Source of the DNA: Methylobacter tundripaludum SV96
GTDB lineage: Bacteria > Pseudomonadota > Gammaproteobacteria > Methylococcales > Methylomonadaceae
Reading direction: 5' to 3'
Length of the DNA: 64,000 nt
NCBI RefSeq assembly: GCF_000190755.2
Contig: NZ_JH109154.1
Location: 186,001-250,000 of the forward strand
Within the stretch, counting starts at the first letter, position 1. Each line of letters begins with the position of its first letter. Of the stretch, positions 25,208 to 33,467 are shown piece after piece. The position numbers were made by a program, and so were the translations under genes. The notes below the pieces were generated by a model that was not told the origin of the DNA, did not search any database, and was given only the letters and a program-made list of their open reading frames with translations.

Positions 25208-26247
25208 CCGGAATGCTTGCCAGCGTTAACAGCGTAGAAGAAGCCTTGCAGGCATTAAGTGCGAATGTCGATATTGTCGACCTAAAACAACCGGCTTTAG
25301 GCGCTTTGGGCGCGTTGGAAACCGACCTTGTCAAAAACATTGTTAATGCAATTGGCGGTCGCTGTCCCGTCAGCGCAACCGTTGGCGACCTGCCGATGCA
25401 GCCGGAGATTGTTTATCAGGCCGTCAAAGCCATGGCCGAAACCGGCGTCGATTATATAAAAATCGGCTTTTTTCCCGGTGGCGACTGGCAGGGAACCCTA
25501 GAAAAACTAGCCGCATTAACACAACAAAATCTTGCCTTGATCGCGGTATTGTTCGCCGATACCCAACCTGACTTCGCCGTCATAGACTCATTAAAAAATG
25601 TCGGTTTTAAGGGCGTAATGCTCGATACCATGAACAAAAAAAACGGGTCATTGACTCAAGTCATGACAAAGGTCGACATAGCGCAATTTGTCAGACTGGC
25701 AAAAGACCGGTCTATGCTCTGCGGACTGGCCGGCTCGCTCAGGCTGGACGACATCGCCGAATTGATGCCTTACCAGCCGAATTACCTGGGTTTTAGAGGC
25801 GCATTATGTCTGGATCACAACAGAACAGCACAATTAAACAGGTCGTCAATTATGCAGATAAAACAAGCTATAGAGCATCATCAGGCGGAAAATACCGAAA
25901 ACCGTATTTTGATTGCCGATGATAGTGAAATAAACCGGTTAATATTGGCCAACATGCTTGAACTGAACGGCTACACCGTCGACGCCGCCGCTGACGGTGC
26001 GGAAGCCCTGCAATTCATCAGCGAAAATCACTATAAATTCGCGCTTATCGATCTCAGCATGCCGATCATGTCAGGATTGGAGATGGTGAGAATCCTGAGA
26101 AAACAGCATAACCCCTTAAAAACTGCCGCTATCAGCACTTTTGCTGTCGACAATCAAAAAACCGGAGCGCTGGATGCCGGATTTGATTACTGCTTAACCC
26201 GACCGATTGATGAAGAACAATTGATGGCGCTGCTAAATCTGCAATAG
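25204..26247 (+). CDS. mfnB: MfnB (4-(hydroxymethyl)-2-furancarboxaldehyde-phosphate synthase) fused to a receiver domain
   Basis: Residues ~3-225 are the MfnB/DUF556 TIM barrel that makes the furan precursor of methanofuran from glyceraldehyde-3-phosphate: LASVNSVEEAL, DIVDLKQPALGALGA, SATVGDLPM, YIKIGFFPGGDW and the C-terminal LGFRGALC. Residues ~235-347 are a response-regulator receiver domain with the acidic pair in IADDSE, the phospho-acceptor Asp in LIDLSMPIMSG and the Ser/Thr in ISTF. The usual Lys of the KP motif is Arg (TRPID). The single 347-residue frame is continuous. Free-standing MfnB is about 235 residues, so this is a true fusion. Confidence 0.88.
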   Translation: MTGMLASVNSVEEALQALSANVDIVDLKQPALGALGALETDLVKNIVNAIGGRCPVSATVGDLPMQPEIVYQAVKAMAETGVDYIKIGFFPGGDWQGTLEKLAALTQQNLALIAVLFADTQPDFAVIDSLKNVGFKGVMLDTMNKKNGSLTQVMTKVDIAQFVRLAKDRSMLCGLAGSLRLDDIAELMPYQPNYLGFRGALCLDHNRTAQLNRSSIMQIKQAIEHHQAENTENRILIADDSEINRLILANMLELNGYTVDAAADGAEALQFISENHYKFALIDLSMPIMSGLEMVRILRKQHNPLKTAAISTFAVDNQKTGALDAGFDYCLTRPIDEEQLMALLNLQ

Positions 26248-26280
26248 ACGATATTTAACCTCGTTTTCACTCGAAATAGA

Positions 26281-26325
26281 GGGGCGGCCGGGATTCATAT
26301 AAAATCATCAAAAATAATACTTAAG
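26281..26325 (+). repeat. Left terminal inverted repeat of the ars transposon
   Basis: GGGGCGGCCGGGATTCATAT opens the repeat, which continues to ACTTAAG at 26325; the 34 bp from 26281 are matched at the other end. The length and the terminal TAAG resemble Tn3-family ends. Confidence 0.72.
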
Positions 26326-26361
26326 CCTATGATTATAAATTAAGAATCCTGAAATCATCAT

Positions 26362-26508
26362 TTAATAATTCAACCTTCCGTTTGAAGTCGAGCACGTATA
26401 GTCACCGAAGCGGTTGATATGCTCCAGGCGGTATGGTCCAAGGCTCGACAGAATTTCTTGATTGATCAACACCCCGTCGTTCTGTAATTTTTTCAACACT
26501 CGACTCAT
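26362..26508 (-). pseudogene. Tn3-family transposase, C-terminal remnant
   Basis: The reverse strand encodes a 48-residue stretch, MSRVLKKLQNDG, then LGPYRLEHINRFGDYTCS, ending at a stop at 26362. The SPY.x.EHI.RFGDY pattern is the conserved C-terminus of Tn3-family TnpA. The rest of the ~1000-residue protein is gone. Its closeness to the left terminal repeat matches the normal place of the tnpA 3' end. The remaining bases of the 26.25-26.65 kb spacer hold no other gene. Confidence 0.7.
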
Positions 26509-26653
26509 TGTTATTCAGTCACCTATGTCCCGTGTTGTGGATGTTACACGTGTTGCTAACGCCTTCACTCACCGCCGACTATATAATTAGGTGTTAAAGC
26601 TAAAAATGGATCGCCTTAAATGTTTATAAGGCGCATTTTCACTCCATCAGGCT

Positions 26654-27541
26654 TCAACCCTCAACAATTGCCTGATTAACTTCTTTCGTTGCTACCGCGT
26701 AAATGACGTTCGTCTCAATTATATTCACCTGTTCTTTAACAAGACGTGCCAGATTTCCTTGGCGCACACGATCCAAGGTATCCGTATCCAGTTGCTCAAG
26801 CGTTCCTCGGTAGCCGCTACCCATGGCGATTTTCCACCAGTCATCCGGCGAATTCAGAGGATGCGTTCCAGCTTCGGCCAAAATGTCGACGGTACACACA
26901 TTGGCTTCCGCAAGCATTTTTCTGAGACCGTCCGGTTCCGAAATGCGATCCCAGGGATTGAACCCACGATGCAGATCGGGGCGCTCGATGTGGATGGCAT
27001 CCCAGAACGCGCCGTTGGCCGGCTCGAATAAATTCGGTCCCCAAGTGGTAATGGCCAGCCGACCGCCGGGTTTCACCATGCGCCATAACTCCCTGACCGC
27101 CTCGGTCATGTCTGGAACGAAGAAAATACCGAAGACGCACACCACGGCATCGAAGCTGTCATCGGGATAGCCCAGAGCCAGCATGTCGCCGACGCGGAAT
27201 TCGATGTTTTCCAAGCTTCTGGCTTCGGCCTTGGCTCTGGCCAGATCAATCAGACGTTCGGCAAGATCGGCAGCAATGACATGCCCGTCCGGCCCGACGA
27301 TTCCCGCTGCGGGTAATGCAGATCCTCCACTGCCGGAACAAACATCCAGTACTCGTTCGCCCGATCGCAGACCGATCCTTTCGACAGTCCGCAGGCCGAA
27401 GCGATGCCAAAAGGAGCTGACTGGGTGATCGAAGTGATCGGCTGCGGCGTTGTAGGCCATAGCGGCCTTGGCATTGGCTTCCAGTTGTGGGCTCATTTGG
27501 CAGGCGGTTCCTAAAATTTCGATTTCCGATGACTCGGTCAT
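26654..27541 (-). CDS. Class I SAM-dependent methyltransferase, last gene of ars operon
   Basis: The ~295-residue UbiE-like methyltransferase has SAM motif I VLDVCSGSGGSAL near residue 68, then VIAADLAE and FDAVVCVFGIFFVP. The start is placed at the ATG at 27541 (MTESSEIEI), after AGGAAGATCAACC; an upstream in-frame extension overlaps acr3 and is unlikely. The acr3 stop is 13 bp upstream, so it is in the ars operon. It lacks the clear cysteine pattern of ArsM arsenite methyltransferases, so the substrate is unknown; arsenic is one option. Confidence 0.75.
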   Translation of the reverse strand: MTESSEIEILGTACQMSPQLEANAKAAMAYNAAADHFDHPVSSFWHRFGLRTVERIGLRSGERVLDVCSGSGGSALPAAGIVGPDGHVIAADLAERLIDLARAKAEARSLENIEFRVGDMLALGYPDDSFDAVVCVFGIFFVPDMTEAVRELWRMVKPGGRLAITTWGPNLFEPANGAFWDAIHIERPDLHRGFNPWDRISEPDGLRKMLAEANVCTVDILAEAGTHPLNSPDDWWKIAMGSGYRGTLEQLDTDTLDRVRQGNLARLVKEQVNIIETNVIYAVATKEVNQAIVEG

Positions 27542-27554
27542 GGTTGATCTTCCT

Positions 27555-28637
27555 TTATGGGTCAAGGTTGATTGGTTTTTGCCGCACTGCATAAATTCTT
27601 CTCCTGAAGAAAAGCGCCACATTCACCAGCGCAATCATCACCGGCACTTCGATCAATGGCCCGATTACGGTCGCAAACGCCGCACCGCTGTTGATGCCGA
27701 ATACAGCTACCGCCACCGCTATCGCCAACTCGAAATTATTGCTGGCGGCGGTAAAGGCCAGCGTGGTGGTCTTGCCATAATCTGCGCCGATGGATTTGCC
27801 CATCAGAAAGCTGATCAAAAACATCACCACGAAATAAATCAACAGCGGAATAGCAATGCGTACCACGTCCATCGGTAATTGCACGATCAAATCGCCTTTT
27901 AGCGAGAACATCACCACGATAGTGAACAACAGTGCGATCAGCGTCAATGGGCTTATTTTCGGTACGAAGCGCTGGTGATACCAGTCCTTGCCTTTGGCTT
28001 TGACCAACACAAAACGGGTGGTGAAGCCGGCAATGAAGGGAATGCCCAGATAAATGAATACGCTTTGGGCAATTTCGCCGATGGTGATAGCCACCAAGCT
28101 GCCCTGCATGCCGAATAACGGAGGCAACACGGTGATGAATAACCAGGCATAAACACTGTAAAACAGCACTTGGAACACGCTGTTAAAGGCCACCAACCCG
28201 GCGGCATACTCGTTATCACCACGCGCTAGCTCATTCCAGACTATCACCATGGCAATGCAGCGAGCCAGTCCAATCAAGATCAAACCGGTCATGTATTCAG
28301 GGTAATCGCGCAAGAAAACGATAGCCAGTACGAACATCAATACCGGACCGATAATCCAGTTTTGTAACAACGATATCGACAATATCCGCCAATCATGAAA
28401 CACATCGCCCAGTTCCTCATAATGCACTTTGGCTAGAGGCGGGTACATCATCAGAATCAAGCCGATGGCAATCGGAATATTGGTAGTGCCGACCGAAACC
28501 GCATTATTAAAACCGTTAACTTCGGCCGGAAAAGCAAAGCCGATACCGACACCGACCGCCATCGCTGTAAAAATCCATAGTGTCAGGTAGCGATCAAGAA
28601 AGGATAAGCGGGGATTGGGGCAGTTAGGTGAGTTCAT
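27555..28637 (-). CDS. acr3: ACR3-family arsenite efflux permease
   Basis: The 360-residue protein has about ten transmembrane helices and the family signatures [30 protein letters not shown] and [18 protein letters not shown], with the conserved Cys required for arsenite transport. It exports As(III) using the proton gradient. It may also work as the channel partner of ArsA. It is downstream of arsI with a 68-bp gap and upstream of the methyltransferase. Confidence 0.95.
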   Translation of the reverse strand: MNSPNCPNPRLSFLDRYLTLWIFTAMAVGVGIGFAFPAEVNGFNNAVSVGTTNIPIAIGLILMMYPPLAKVHYEELGDVFHDWRILSISLLQNWIIGPVLMFVLAIVFLRDYPEYMTGLILIGLARCIAMVIVWNELARGDNEYAAGLVAFNSVFQVLFYSVYAWLFITVLPPLFGMQGSLVAITIGEIAQSVFIYLGIPFIAGFTTRFVLVKAKGKDWYHQRFVPKISPLTLIALLFTIVVMFSLKGDLIVQLPMDVVRIAIPLLIYFVVMFLISFLMGKSIGADYGKTTTLAFTAASNNFELAIAVAVAVFGINSGAAFATVIGPLIEVPVMIALVNVALFFRRRIYAVRQKPINLDP

Positions 28638-28705
28638 CGTGGTTTCCTGGAAATATTATCGGAGATCAACTTAATGTGTGAAGGCATCATCATTCTAAAA
28701 GCCGT

Positions 28706-29149
28706 TTAACAGGTTGTATTGTCCTTTGATGGCTTACAGCAGGTCGAGACAGGCTCAAGCTGTATGACTTCATCTTCCCCAAACATCGGAATAGCTTGTA
28801 ACGAATGGAAGGCTTCCCAGGCGATACCTTGTGGATCGACTGTCCAGTATTTATCGGACTGCGCATAACAGCAGCCGGCCTGCTTTTGTTCGACAATCGG
28901 TAACGCCGCAGAAGTCAATCCTTGTTGTACGGCTTCCAGCTCCATATCGGATTCGACTTGAATGCCTAAATGATCCAGCCCTGGCTTGCGCCCGCGATTG
29001 GAGATGGCAAAGTTGATGCGCGGATCGTCCAGCATCCATTTGGCGTAATCGGTTTCGCGAACGTTCGGTTCCGCTTGAAATAAGGCGCTGTAGAAACGAA
29101 TGTTCTGCTCAAAATTGTCGACAGCGATATGAATATGGAATCGTTTCAT
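28706..29149 (-). CDS. arsI: ArsI-type C-As lyase (vicinal oxygen chelate dioxygenase)
   Basis: The 147-residue protein starts FHIHIAVDNFEQNIRFYSALF. It has the iron-ligand pattern of ArsI (His5/His7 region, His60 in LDHLGIQ, Glu112 in DPQGIAWE) and the arsenic-binding cysteine pair C93-C94 in GCCYAQSDKYW. ArsI removes methyl or aryl groups from trivalent organoarsenicals such as MAs(III). The closely related CadI name is used for the same family, but the paired Cys within this operon supports arsenic. The C-terminus is also Cys-rich (CCKPS). Confidence 0.9.
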   Translation of the reverse strand: MKRFHIHIAVDNFEQNIRFYSALFQAEPNVRETDYAKWMLDDPRINFAISNRGRKPGLDHLGIQVESDMELEAVQQGLTSAALPIVEQKQAGCCYAQSDKYWTVDPQGIAWEAFHSLQAIPMFGEDEVIQLEPVSTCCKPSKDNTTC

Positions 29150-29197
29150 CGTGAATGCCCCGGTAAGTTGATCAATAAAATTTGCAGGCTGACCGCT

Positions 29198-29695
29198 TTA
29201 AATGACACGTTCAATGTCGTTCAAATATTGCTGAATAGCCATCGCATCCAATTGGATTATGGGTACGCTGCAAAATAGCGATATGCGGCGTTTGAGCTGT
29301 AAGTAAGTATCAAAGAAAGATTTTTGTTGCCTATCTTCGTTGATAAAGAACCTCGCCGGATCAACGACATCCCAATGTGAACGTATCGGTTTTCCTGGCC
29401 AAAGTGGGCAAGGCTCCCCGGCCGCTTTGTCGCAAACCGTGAAAATGAAGTCCAGCCGAGGTGCGTCGGCAACCATAAATTCATCCCAATGTTTACTGCG
29501 TAATGTCTTTGTATCGTGATTGAGGCTTTGCAGCAGGGTGAGTGTCATTGGATTGACTTCACCGATGGGGTGGCTGCCGGCACTAAACGCTCGAAATCGT
29601 CCGTTACCCATCTGGTTGAGAATGGCTTCAGCCATAATGCTGCGAGCCGAATTCCAGGTACAAACGAACAGAACGTTGTAGACTTTTTCTGACAT
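29198..29695 (-). CDS. arsC: Arsenate reductase, low-molecular-weight phosphatase family (second copy)
   Basis: The 165-residue protein has the phosphatase-type P-loop CTWNSARS (Cys12 to Arg18) and the DPAR loop (VVDPARF) with the general-acid Asp. It reduces arsenate to arsenite for export. The sequence differs clearly from the copy at 31880-32359, so this is not a recent duplication. It lies between arsA and arsI in the operon. Confidence 0.9.
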   Translation of the reverse strand: MSEKVYNVLFVCTWNSARSIMAEAILNQMGNGRFRAFSAGSHPIGEVNPMTLTLLQSLNHDTKTLRSKHWDEFMVADAPRLDFIFTVCDKAAGEPCPLWPGKPIRSHWDVVDPARFFINEDRQQKSFFDTYLQLKRRISLFCSVPIIQLDAMAIQQYLNDIERVI

Positions 29696-29720
29696 TTCAT
29701 CGCTCGGAATGGAGCCGGTG

Positions 29721-31478
29721 CTAATCGGTTAATTCAAGTAAGCGGCTAACGCCAACGGGCTCTTGCTGAAGCAGCGGAACCACGGCATAACGCTGGGCAT
29801 ACCGGTTGGCAACAGCGTCGATTTCGCGTAATTCATTGGCAGCTCGTTGACGCAGCAGCGGCGAATGCACGGCCACCGCGGCGACACTGTTGTTGATTAC
29901 CCAAGCCCACGGTTCAATTCCGGCACGGCGCAGATCGGCTTGCAGATTGGCCGCTTCCAATACCGGCGTGGTTTCTGCCAGGGTCACCAGCAATATTTTG
30001 GTCTGCTTGGGATCTTGTAGCCGCATCATCGGCGTCAGGTAATGCATGCTACTGCTCATCTGCCGGCTGACTTCGCGGTGGTAGGCGCCGGTGGCATCCA
30101 ACAGCAACAAAGTGTGGCCGGTGGGAGCGGTATCCATCACCACGAACTTTTTTCCGGCCTCACGGATAATGCCTGAAAATGCCTGAAACACAGCAATTTC
30201 CTCGGTACACGGCGAGCGCAGATCTTCTTCCAGCAACGCCCGGCCCTGAGCATCAAGCTGTGCCCCTTTGGTTTTCAGCACCTGTTGACGATAGCGTTCG
30301 GTTTCGGCATGCGGATCGATTCGGCTGACCGTCAAGTTATCTAAGGAACCGTTGAGCGTTTCACTCAAATGCGCTGCCGGGTCGGACGTCGTGAGATGCA
30401 CAGGTAGGCCACGCTGCGCTAGCTGCACCGCTAAGGCTGCCGCCAAGGTCGTTTTACCGACACCGCCTTTGCCCATCAGCATGACCAAGCCATGACCATC
30501 GGCTGCAATGTCATCGACCAGTTTTGATAGATTCGGTACCTGAATTGCCTGGGTAGTAGCATCAAACTGAGTGATTACCGGCGTGGCTACGGTCAGTAAT
30601 TGTCGCAAGGCATCCAGCCCGACCAGATTAAACGGTTTGAGCTCGATTTGATCACGAGGCAGCGCCTGAAGCGCTTCCGGTATCTCGGATAGCGCCCGTT
30701 GTTCTCGTTGACAAATCGCGGTTGCCAGCGAATCTTGCATCGCTTCGGCTTCCGGCAGAATGCCGTTGACGACCAAATATTGCTGCGACAAGCCGATTGC
30801 GTTCAACTCCTCATGGGTACGGGCCACTTCCTGCAAGGTAGCTTGCTGGGCTCGGGCAACCAGGATCAAGCGGCTGCGGTTCGGATCGGCCAGCGCTTCG
30901 ACCGCCGACTTATATTGGCTGCGTTGCTTTTCCAAACCAGCCAACGGACCGAGGCAAGAAGCATCGCCTTTTCCTTCTTCCAAAAAGCCGCTCCAGGCGC
31001 CGGGCAATTGCAATAAGCGAATGGTGTGGCCTGTGGGGGCGGTGTCGAAAATAATATGATCGTAACCAGCGGTTAGCGTTGAATCGGTCAATAGCGCGGT
31101 GAATTCGTCAAACGCAGCGATTTCGGTGGTGCAGGCACCGGACAGTTGTTCTTCGATGCCTTTCACAACCGTTTCGGGCAGTACGCCGCGCACCGGGCCG
31201 ACAATGCGGTCTCGATAAGCTTGCGCCGCCGCTTGCGGATCGATTTCCAGCGCTGCCAAACCCGGCACGGTCTTAATAGGCGTTATATGGTTGCCGATGG
31301 TTATGCCAAACACCTGACCAACGTTCGACGCAGGATCGGTACTCACCAGCAGTACCTGATACCCTGAATCCGCCAGTTGTATGGCCGTGGCACAAGCAAT
31401 CGAGGTTTTCCCAACGCCGCCCTTACCGGTAAAAAACAGGAATCGTGGCGGATGGTCGAGAAATTTGCAGTCATTCAT
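29721..31478 (-). CDS. arsA: Arsenite-stimulated efflux ATPase ArsA
   Basis: The 585-residue protein has two homologous halves, each with a deviant Walker A (GKGGVGKTS near residue 18 and GKGGVGKTT near 335) and the DTAPTGHT signature that follows each half's metalloid site. Cys residues lie in SGACTTEIAAFDEF and RSPCTEEIAVFQAF, where ArsA binds As(III). It energises efflux through the membrane permease and accepts arsenite from ArsD, whose gene is 22 bp upstream. Confidence 0.95.
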   Translation of the reverse strand: MNDCKFLDHPPRFLFFTGKGGVGKTSIACATAIQLADSGYQVLLVSTDPASNVGQVFGITIGNHITPIKTVPGLAALEIDPQAAAQAYRDRIVGPVRGVLPETVVKGIEEQLSGACTTEIAAFDEFTALLTDSTLTAGYDHIIFDTAPTGHTIRLLQLPGAWSGFLEEGKGDASCLGPLAGLEKQRSQYKSAVEALADPNRSRLILVARAQQATLQEVARTHEELNAIGLSQQYLVVNGILPEAEAMQDSLATAICQREQRALSEIPEALQALPRDQIELKPFNLVGLDALRQLLTVATPVITQFDATTQAIQVPNLSKLVDDIAADGHGLVMLMGKGGVGKTTLAAALAVQLAQRGLPVHLTTSDPAAHLSETLNGSLDNLTVSRIDPHAETERYRQQVLKTKGAQLDAQGRALLEEDLRSPCTEEIAVFQAFSGIIREAGKKFVVMDTAPTGHTLLLLDATGAYHREVSRQMSSSMHYLTPMMRLQDPKQTKILLVTLAETTPVLEAANLQADLRRAGIEPWAWVINNSVAAVAVHSPLLRQRAANELREIDAVANRYAQRYAVVPLLQQEPVGVSRLLELTD

Positions 31479-31500
31479 AATGGCATATCAAAAAAATGAT

Positions 31501-31857
31501 TTAACAGCAACTGGTGCCGCTGCAACAGCCGGACTGAGCTTTGTCTTCCACCAAGGTGATTGCCGCCCAACGAGCTAATTCAGTACGATTGGGATAACGA
31601 CCGGCCAAAGCCACTTCGCCATCCACAAAAATCAACGGTAACGCGTCAGCACCGGAACGTTCCAAATAGGTTTTAACGAGTGGGTTTTCGGCAAAGGCCA
31701 TCGGTTGCTGAGCCAAATTAAAACGCTCTATTTTTGCGCCATTTTGTTTAGCCCAGTCAACGTCAGCGGAAAAGCCGACCAGTTCTTGATCGACATCGAC
31801 GCCGCAGACACCGGTACTGCAACACAGAGCGGGATCATATATTTGTATGGTGGTCAT
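31501..31857 (-). CDS. arsD: ArsD arsenite metallochaperone
   Basis: The 118-residue thioredoxin-like protein has the three conserved cysteines C12, C13 and C18 (ALCCSTGVC) that bind As(III) and hand it to ArsA. A C-terminal cysteine cluster (GCCSGTSCC) is also present, as in R773 ArsD. ArsD additionally acts as a weak repressor in some operons. It precedes arsA. Confidence 0.95.
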   Translation of the reverse strand: MTTIQIYDPALCCSTGVCGVDVDQELVGFSADVDWAKQNGAKIERFNLAQQPMAFAENPLVKTYLERSGADALPLIFVDGEVALAGRYPNRTELARWAAITLVEDKAQSGCCSGTSCC

Positions 31858-31879
31858 GAAAGTTCTCCTAAAAGTAAAT

Positions 31880-32359
31880 TTACGGTAACAAATTGCCGAT
31901 GCGATCCAGCTCTGCTTTTAAGCGATCACGGTCATGCTGCAATTCATCGAGCGGTAACGCCAGGAATTGTTCAATACGGTAACGAAGGATGCGATAGGCG
32001 ACTATAAACGCTGCTTTGATTTCCTCTTCGGTACCCTCAGCATGGGCTGGATCTTCTACACCCCAATGACTGCGTAAAACGGGACCCAAATAAGCTGGAC
32101 AGGTTTCGTTGGCGGCATTGCCGCAAACACTAATAACAATATCCGGTGTCAAGGGCAGATCATTCCAGGATTTGCTGTAATAGCCCTCAGTAGAAATGCC
32201 TTCCTGCTCAAGCAAAGCCAATGCTCGACTGTTTAATTTACCTAAAGGTTTGCTGCCTGCACTGAGTGCATGCCAACCTTCTGGAGCAAGATGATTGAAA
32301 GTGGCTTCGCCAATCAGGGATCGGCAAGAATTGCCAGTACAGAGAAATAGGACATTCAT
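31880..32359 (-). CDS. arsC: Arsenate reductase, low-molecular-weight phosphatase family (first copy)
   Basis: The 159-residue protein starts MNVLFLCTGNSCRS, with Cys7 and Arg13 of the CX5R loop, and has VEDPAHAEG as the acid loop. It resembles thioredoxin-coupled ArsC enzymes (SVCGNAANETCP carries the shuttle cysteines). The ATG at 32357-32359 follows CGGAGA; an in-frame TTG 21 bases upstream is less likely. It is the second gene after arsR. Confidence 0.92.
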   Translation of the reverse strand: MNVLFLCTGNSCRSLIGEATFNHLAPEGWHALSAGSKPLGKLNSRALALLEQEGISTEGYYSKSWNDLPLTPDIVISVCGNAANETCPAYLGPVLRSHWGVEDPAHAEGTEEEIKAAFIVAYRILRYRIEQFLALPLDELQHDRDRLKAELDRIGNLLP

Positions 32360-32388
32360 ATTCAATGGTCTCCGAGTCAAAGAAAAAA

Positions 32389-32727
32389 TTAGTTGGTATC
32401 GCGACAGGATGTTGCCTTATCGGCATCAAAACAGTGTTCTGGGCTACCTGTACAGCATTCAGCCGTCAGATAATCAATCAGTGCCTGCATGACGGTGAGA
32501 TTGGCTCGATAACGCTGGTAGCGCCCTTCTTGGGTGACGCTCACCAAACCGGCGTGGGTCATGGCTTTGAGATGAAACGATAGATTGGTTGGCGGCAAAA
32601 CCAATAACGTAGCGATTTCACCGGCGACGAGCCCCGTGGGAGCGTGTTTCACCAGCAGCCGAAATACATCCAGCCGGATGCCGGAGGCCAGTGATTCAAA
32701 TATCGTTGTTGCTAATTGCTTATCCAT
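32389..32727 (-). CDS. arsR: ArsR-family arsenite-responsive repressor
   Basis: The 112-residue winged-helix protein carries DNA-binding helix residues PPTNLSFHLKAM. It has no CxC in the DNA-binding helix. Instead it has C91, C92 and C99 near the C-terminus (ECCTGSPEHC), the arrangement used for As(III) sensing in the Acidithiobacillus ferrooxidans type of ArsR. It is the first gene of the operon, and an inverted repeat lies immediately upstream. Confidence 0.92.
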   Translation of the reverse strand: MDKQLATTIFESLASGIRLDVFRLLVKHAPTGLVAGEIATLLVLPPTNLSFHLKAMTHAGLVSVTQEGRYQRYRANLTVMQALIDYLTAECCTGSPEHCFDADKATSCRDTN

Positions 32728-32731
32728 AAAT

Positions 32732-32751
32732 CAATAATACAACAATTATTG
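32732..32751 (-). promoter_or_regulatory. Candidate ArsR operator
   Basis: CAATAAT (32732-32738) and ATTATTG (32745-32751) are perfect 7-bp inverses around a 6-bp spacer, starting 4 bp ahead of the arsR ATG. On the reverse strand a TATTAT hexamer that could act as -10 lies inside it. Binding here would block the operon promoter. Position and symmetry are seen; the function is inferred. Confidence 0.55.
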
Positions 32752-32907
32752 AAATATGAAAATAAAAAATATCTCCGCTTCAGCAAAGACCCCCCATCCA
32801 TCAGCCCGACCTCTTATAGCGAACACTTTAGCCAATCCCAAGTACCCATATTTTCTGATCGCGTATCTTTTTGGCTCCGATACCTGGTAAGTTTTGCACG
32901 CTTTTTA

Positions 32908-33276
32908 CCAAACAACATGAACAAGATCATCGGCAGTTCGAACAGCAGATCCAGTTCCTGTAAAACGAATTGCGTGCAGCGCAGAATACGGTAAATGCCA
33001 AGCAGCAAGAACTGATCATTAGCAATAAACACAACGCCGGATTAGCCGGCGAACTGAAGCATTCTCGGAGTGAATTTCATCGTGTAGAGCAAGAAATTCG
33101 GTCATTGAGCACTGCAAAAGAACAGCTAGGCGTTGCCGAACTGAAGAGCAGAAGTTCAGCGGCTTGAGGCTGATCTAATAGCAACAAAGGCCGTTATCGC
33201 TACTCACGAACAAATTTTGCAATTGCTTTCACCGCCTCAGGTCCCGGCAAAAGAAACTATCAATAATCTGAATTAA
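32908..33276 (+). pseudogene. Degraded coiled-coil gene, probably TnpT-like
   Basis: Joining frames gives a continuous Gln/Glu/Leu-rich coiled coil: KQHEQDHRQFEQQIQFL, a stop, NELRAAQNTVNAKQQEL, a frameshift near 33145-33150, then RAEVQRLEADLIATK and a stop at 33276. It has at least one internal stop and one frameshift. Tn4651-type Tn3 transposons carry a coiled-coil cointegrate-resolution protein TnpT, so this may be its remnant, near the right end of the element. The 32.75-32.9 kb part shows nothing else. Confidence 0.5.
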
Positions 33277-33304
33277 CCTTCTAATTCATAATAATAGATC
33301 TCTT

Positions 33305-33338
33305 TTTTTGATGGTTTTACATGAATCCCGGCCAACCC
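33305..33338 (-). repeat. Right terminal inverted repeat of the ars transposon
   Basis: Read on the reverse strand it begins GGGTTGGCCGGGATTCATGT and matches the left end except at 4 of 34 positions. It ends 29 bp after the TnpT-like remnant. Confidence 0.72.
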
Positions 33339-33379
33339 TCAAATACCGCCAACTCCCCCTATCGCTCGAAACTATAAAC

Positions 33380-33414
33380 AAAAAACCCTTACTCGAAATC
33401 TCCGAATAAGGGTT
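33380..33414 (-). terminator. Rho-independent terminator of the 33.5-kb secreted-protein gene
   Basis: AACCCTTA (33384-33391) pairs with TAAGGGTT (33407-33414). On the reverse strand the stem is followed by TTTTTGTTT. It lies about 55 bp after the stop of the reverse-strand gene. Confidence 0.75.
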
Positions 33415-33467
33415 TAGTTTGCAGCTTCTTTTAAAGTGGACGGCCTGACGGCGCATCCACCTTTTGC

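Larger units (their letters stand above)
26281..33338. mobile_element. Decayed Tn3-family transposon carrying the arsenic resistance operon
   Basis: The stretch is bounded by inverted repeats at 26281-26314 and 33305-33338 that agree at 30 of 34 positions and begin GGG, as in Tn3 elements. A Tn3-type transposase C-terminus lies 48 bp inside the left repeat, and a degraded coiled-coil gene lies inside the right. Everything between is the ars operon. The 5-bp flanks (ATAGA and TCAAA) do not match, so no target duplication is left. The element cannot move by itself. Confidence 0.72.

Noticed and set aside
32814-33032. 72-codon reverse frame between arsR and the right transposon end
   Set aside because: The forward strand gives a better explanation (a decayed coiled-coil gene); the reverse frame has no family features.
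26272-33376. CTCGAAA sequence near both outer ends of the ars element as a target-site duplication
   Set aside because: The two copies are at different distances from the terminal repeats and are not the 5-bp direct duplication expected for Tn3 elements.
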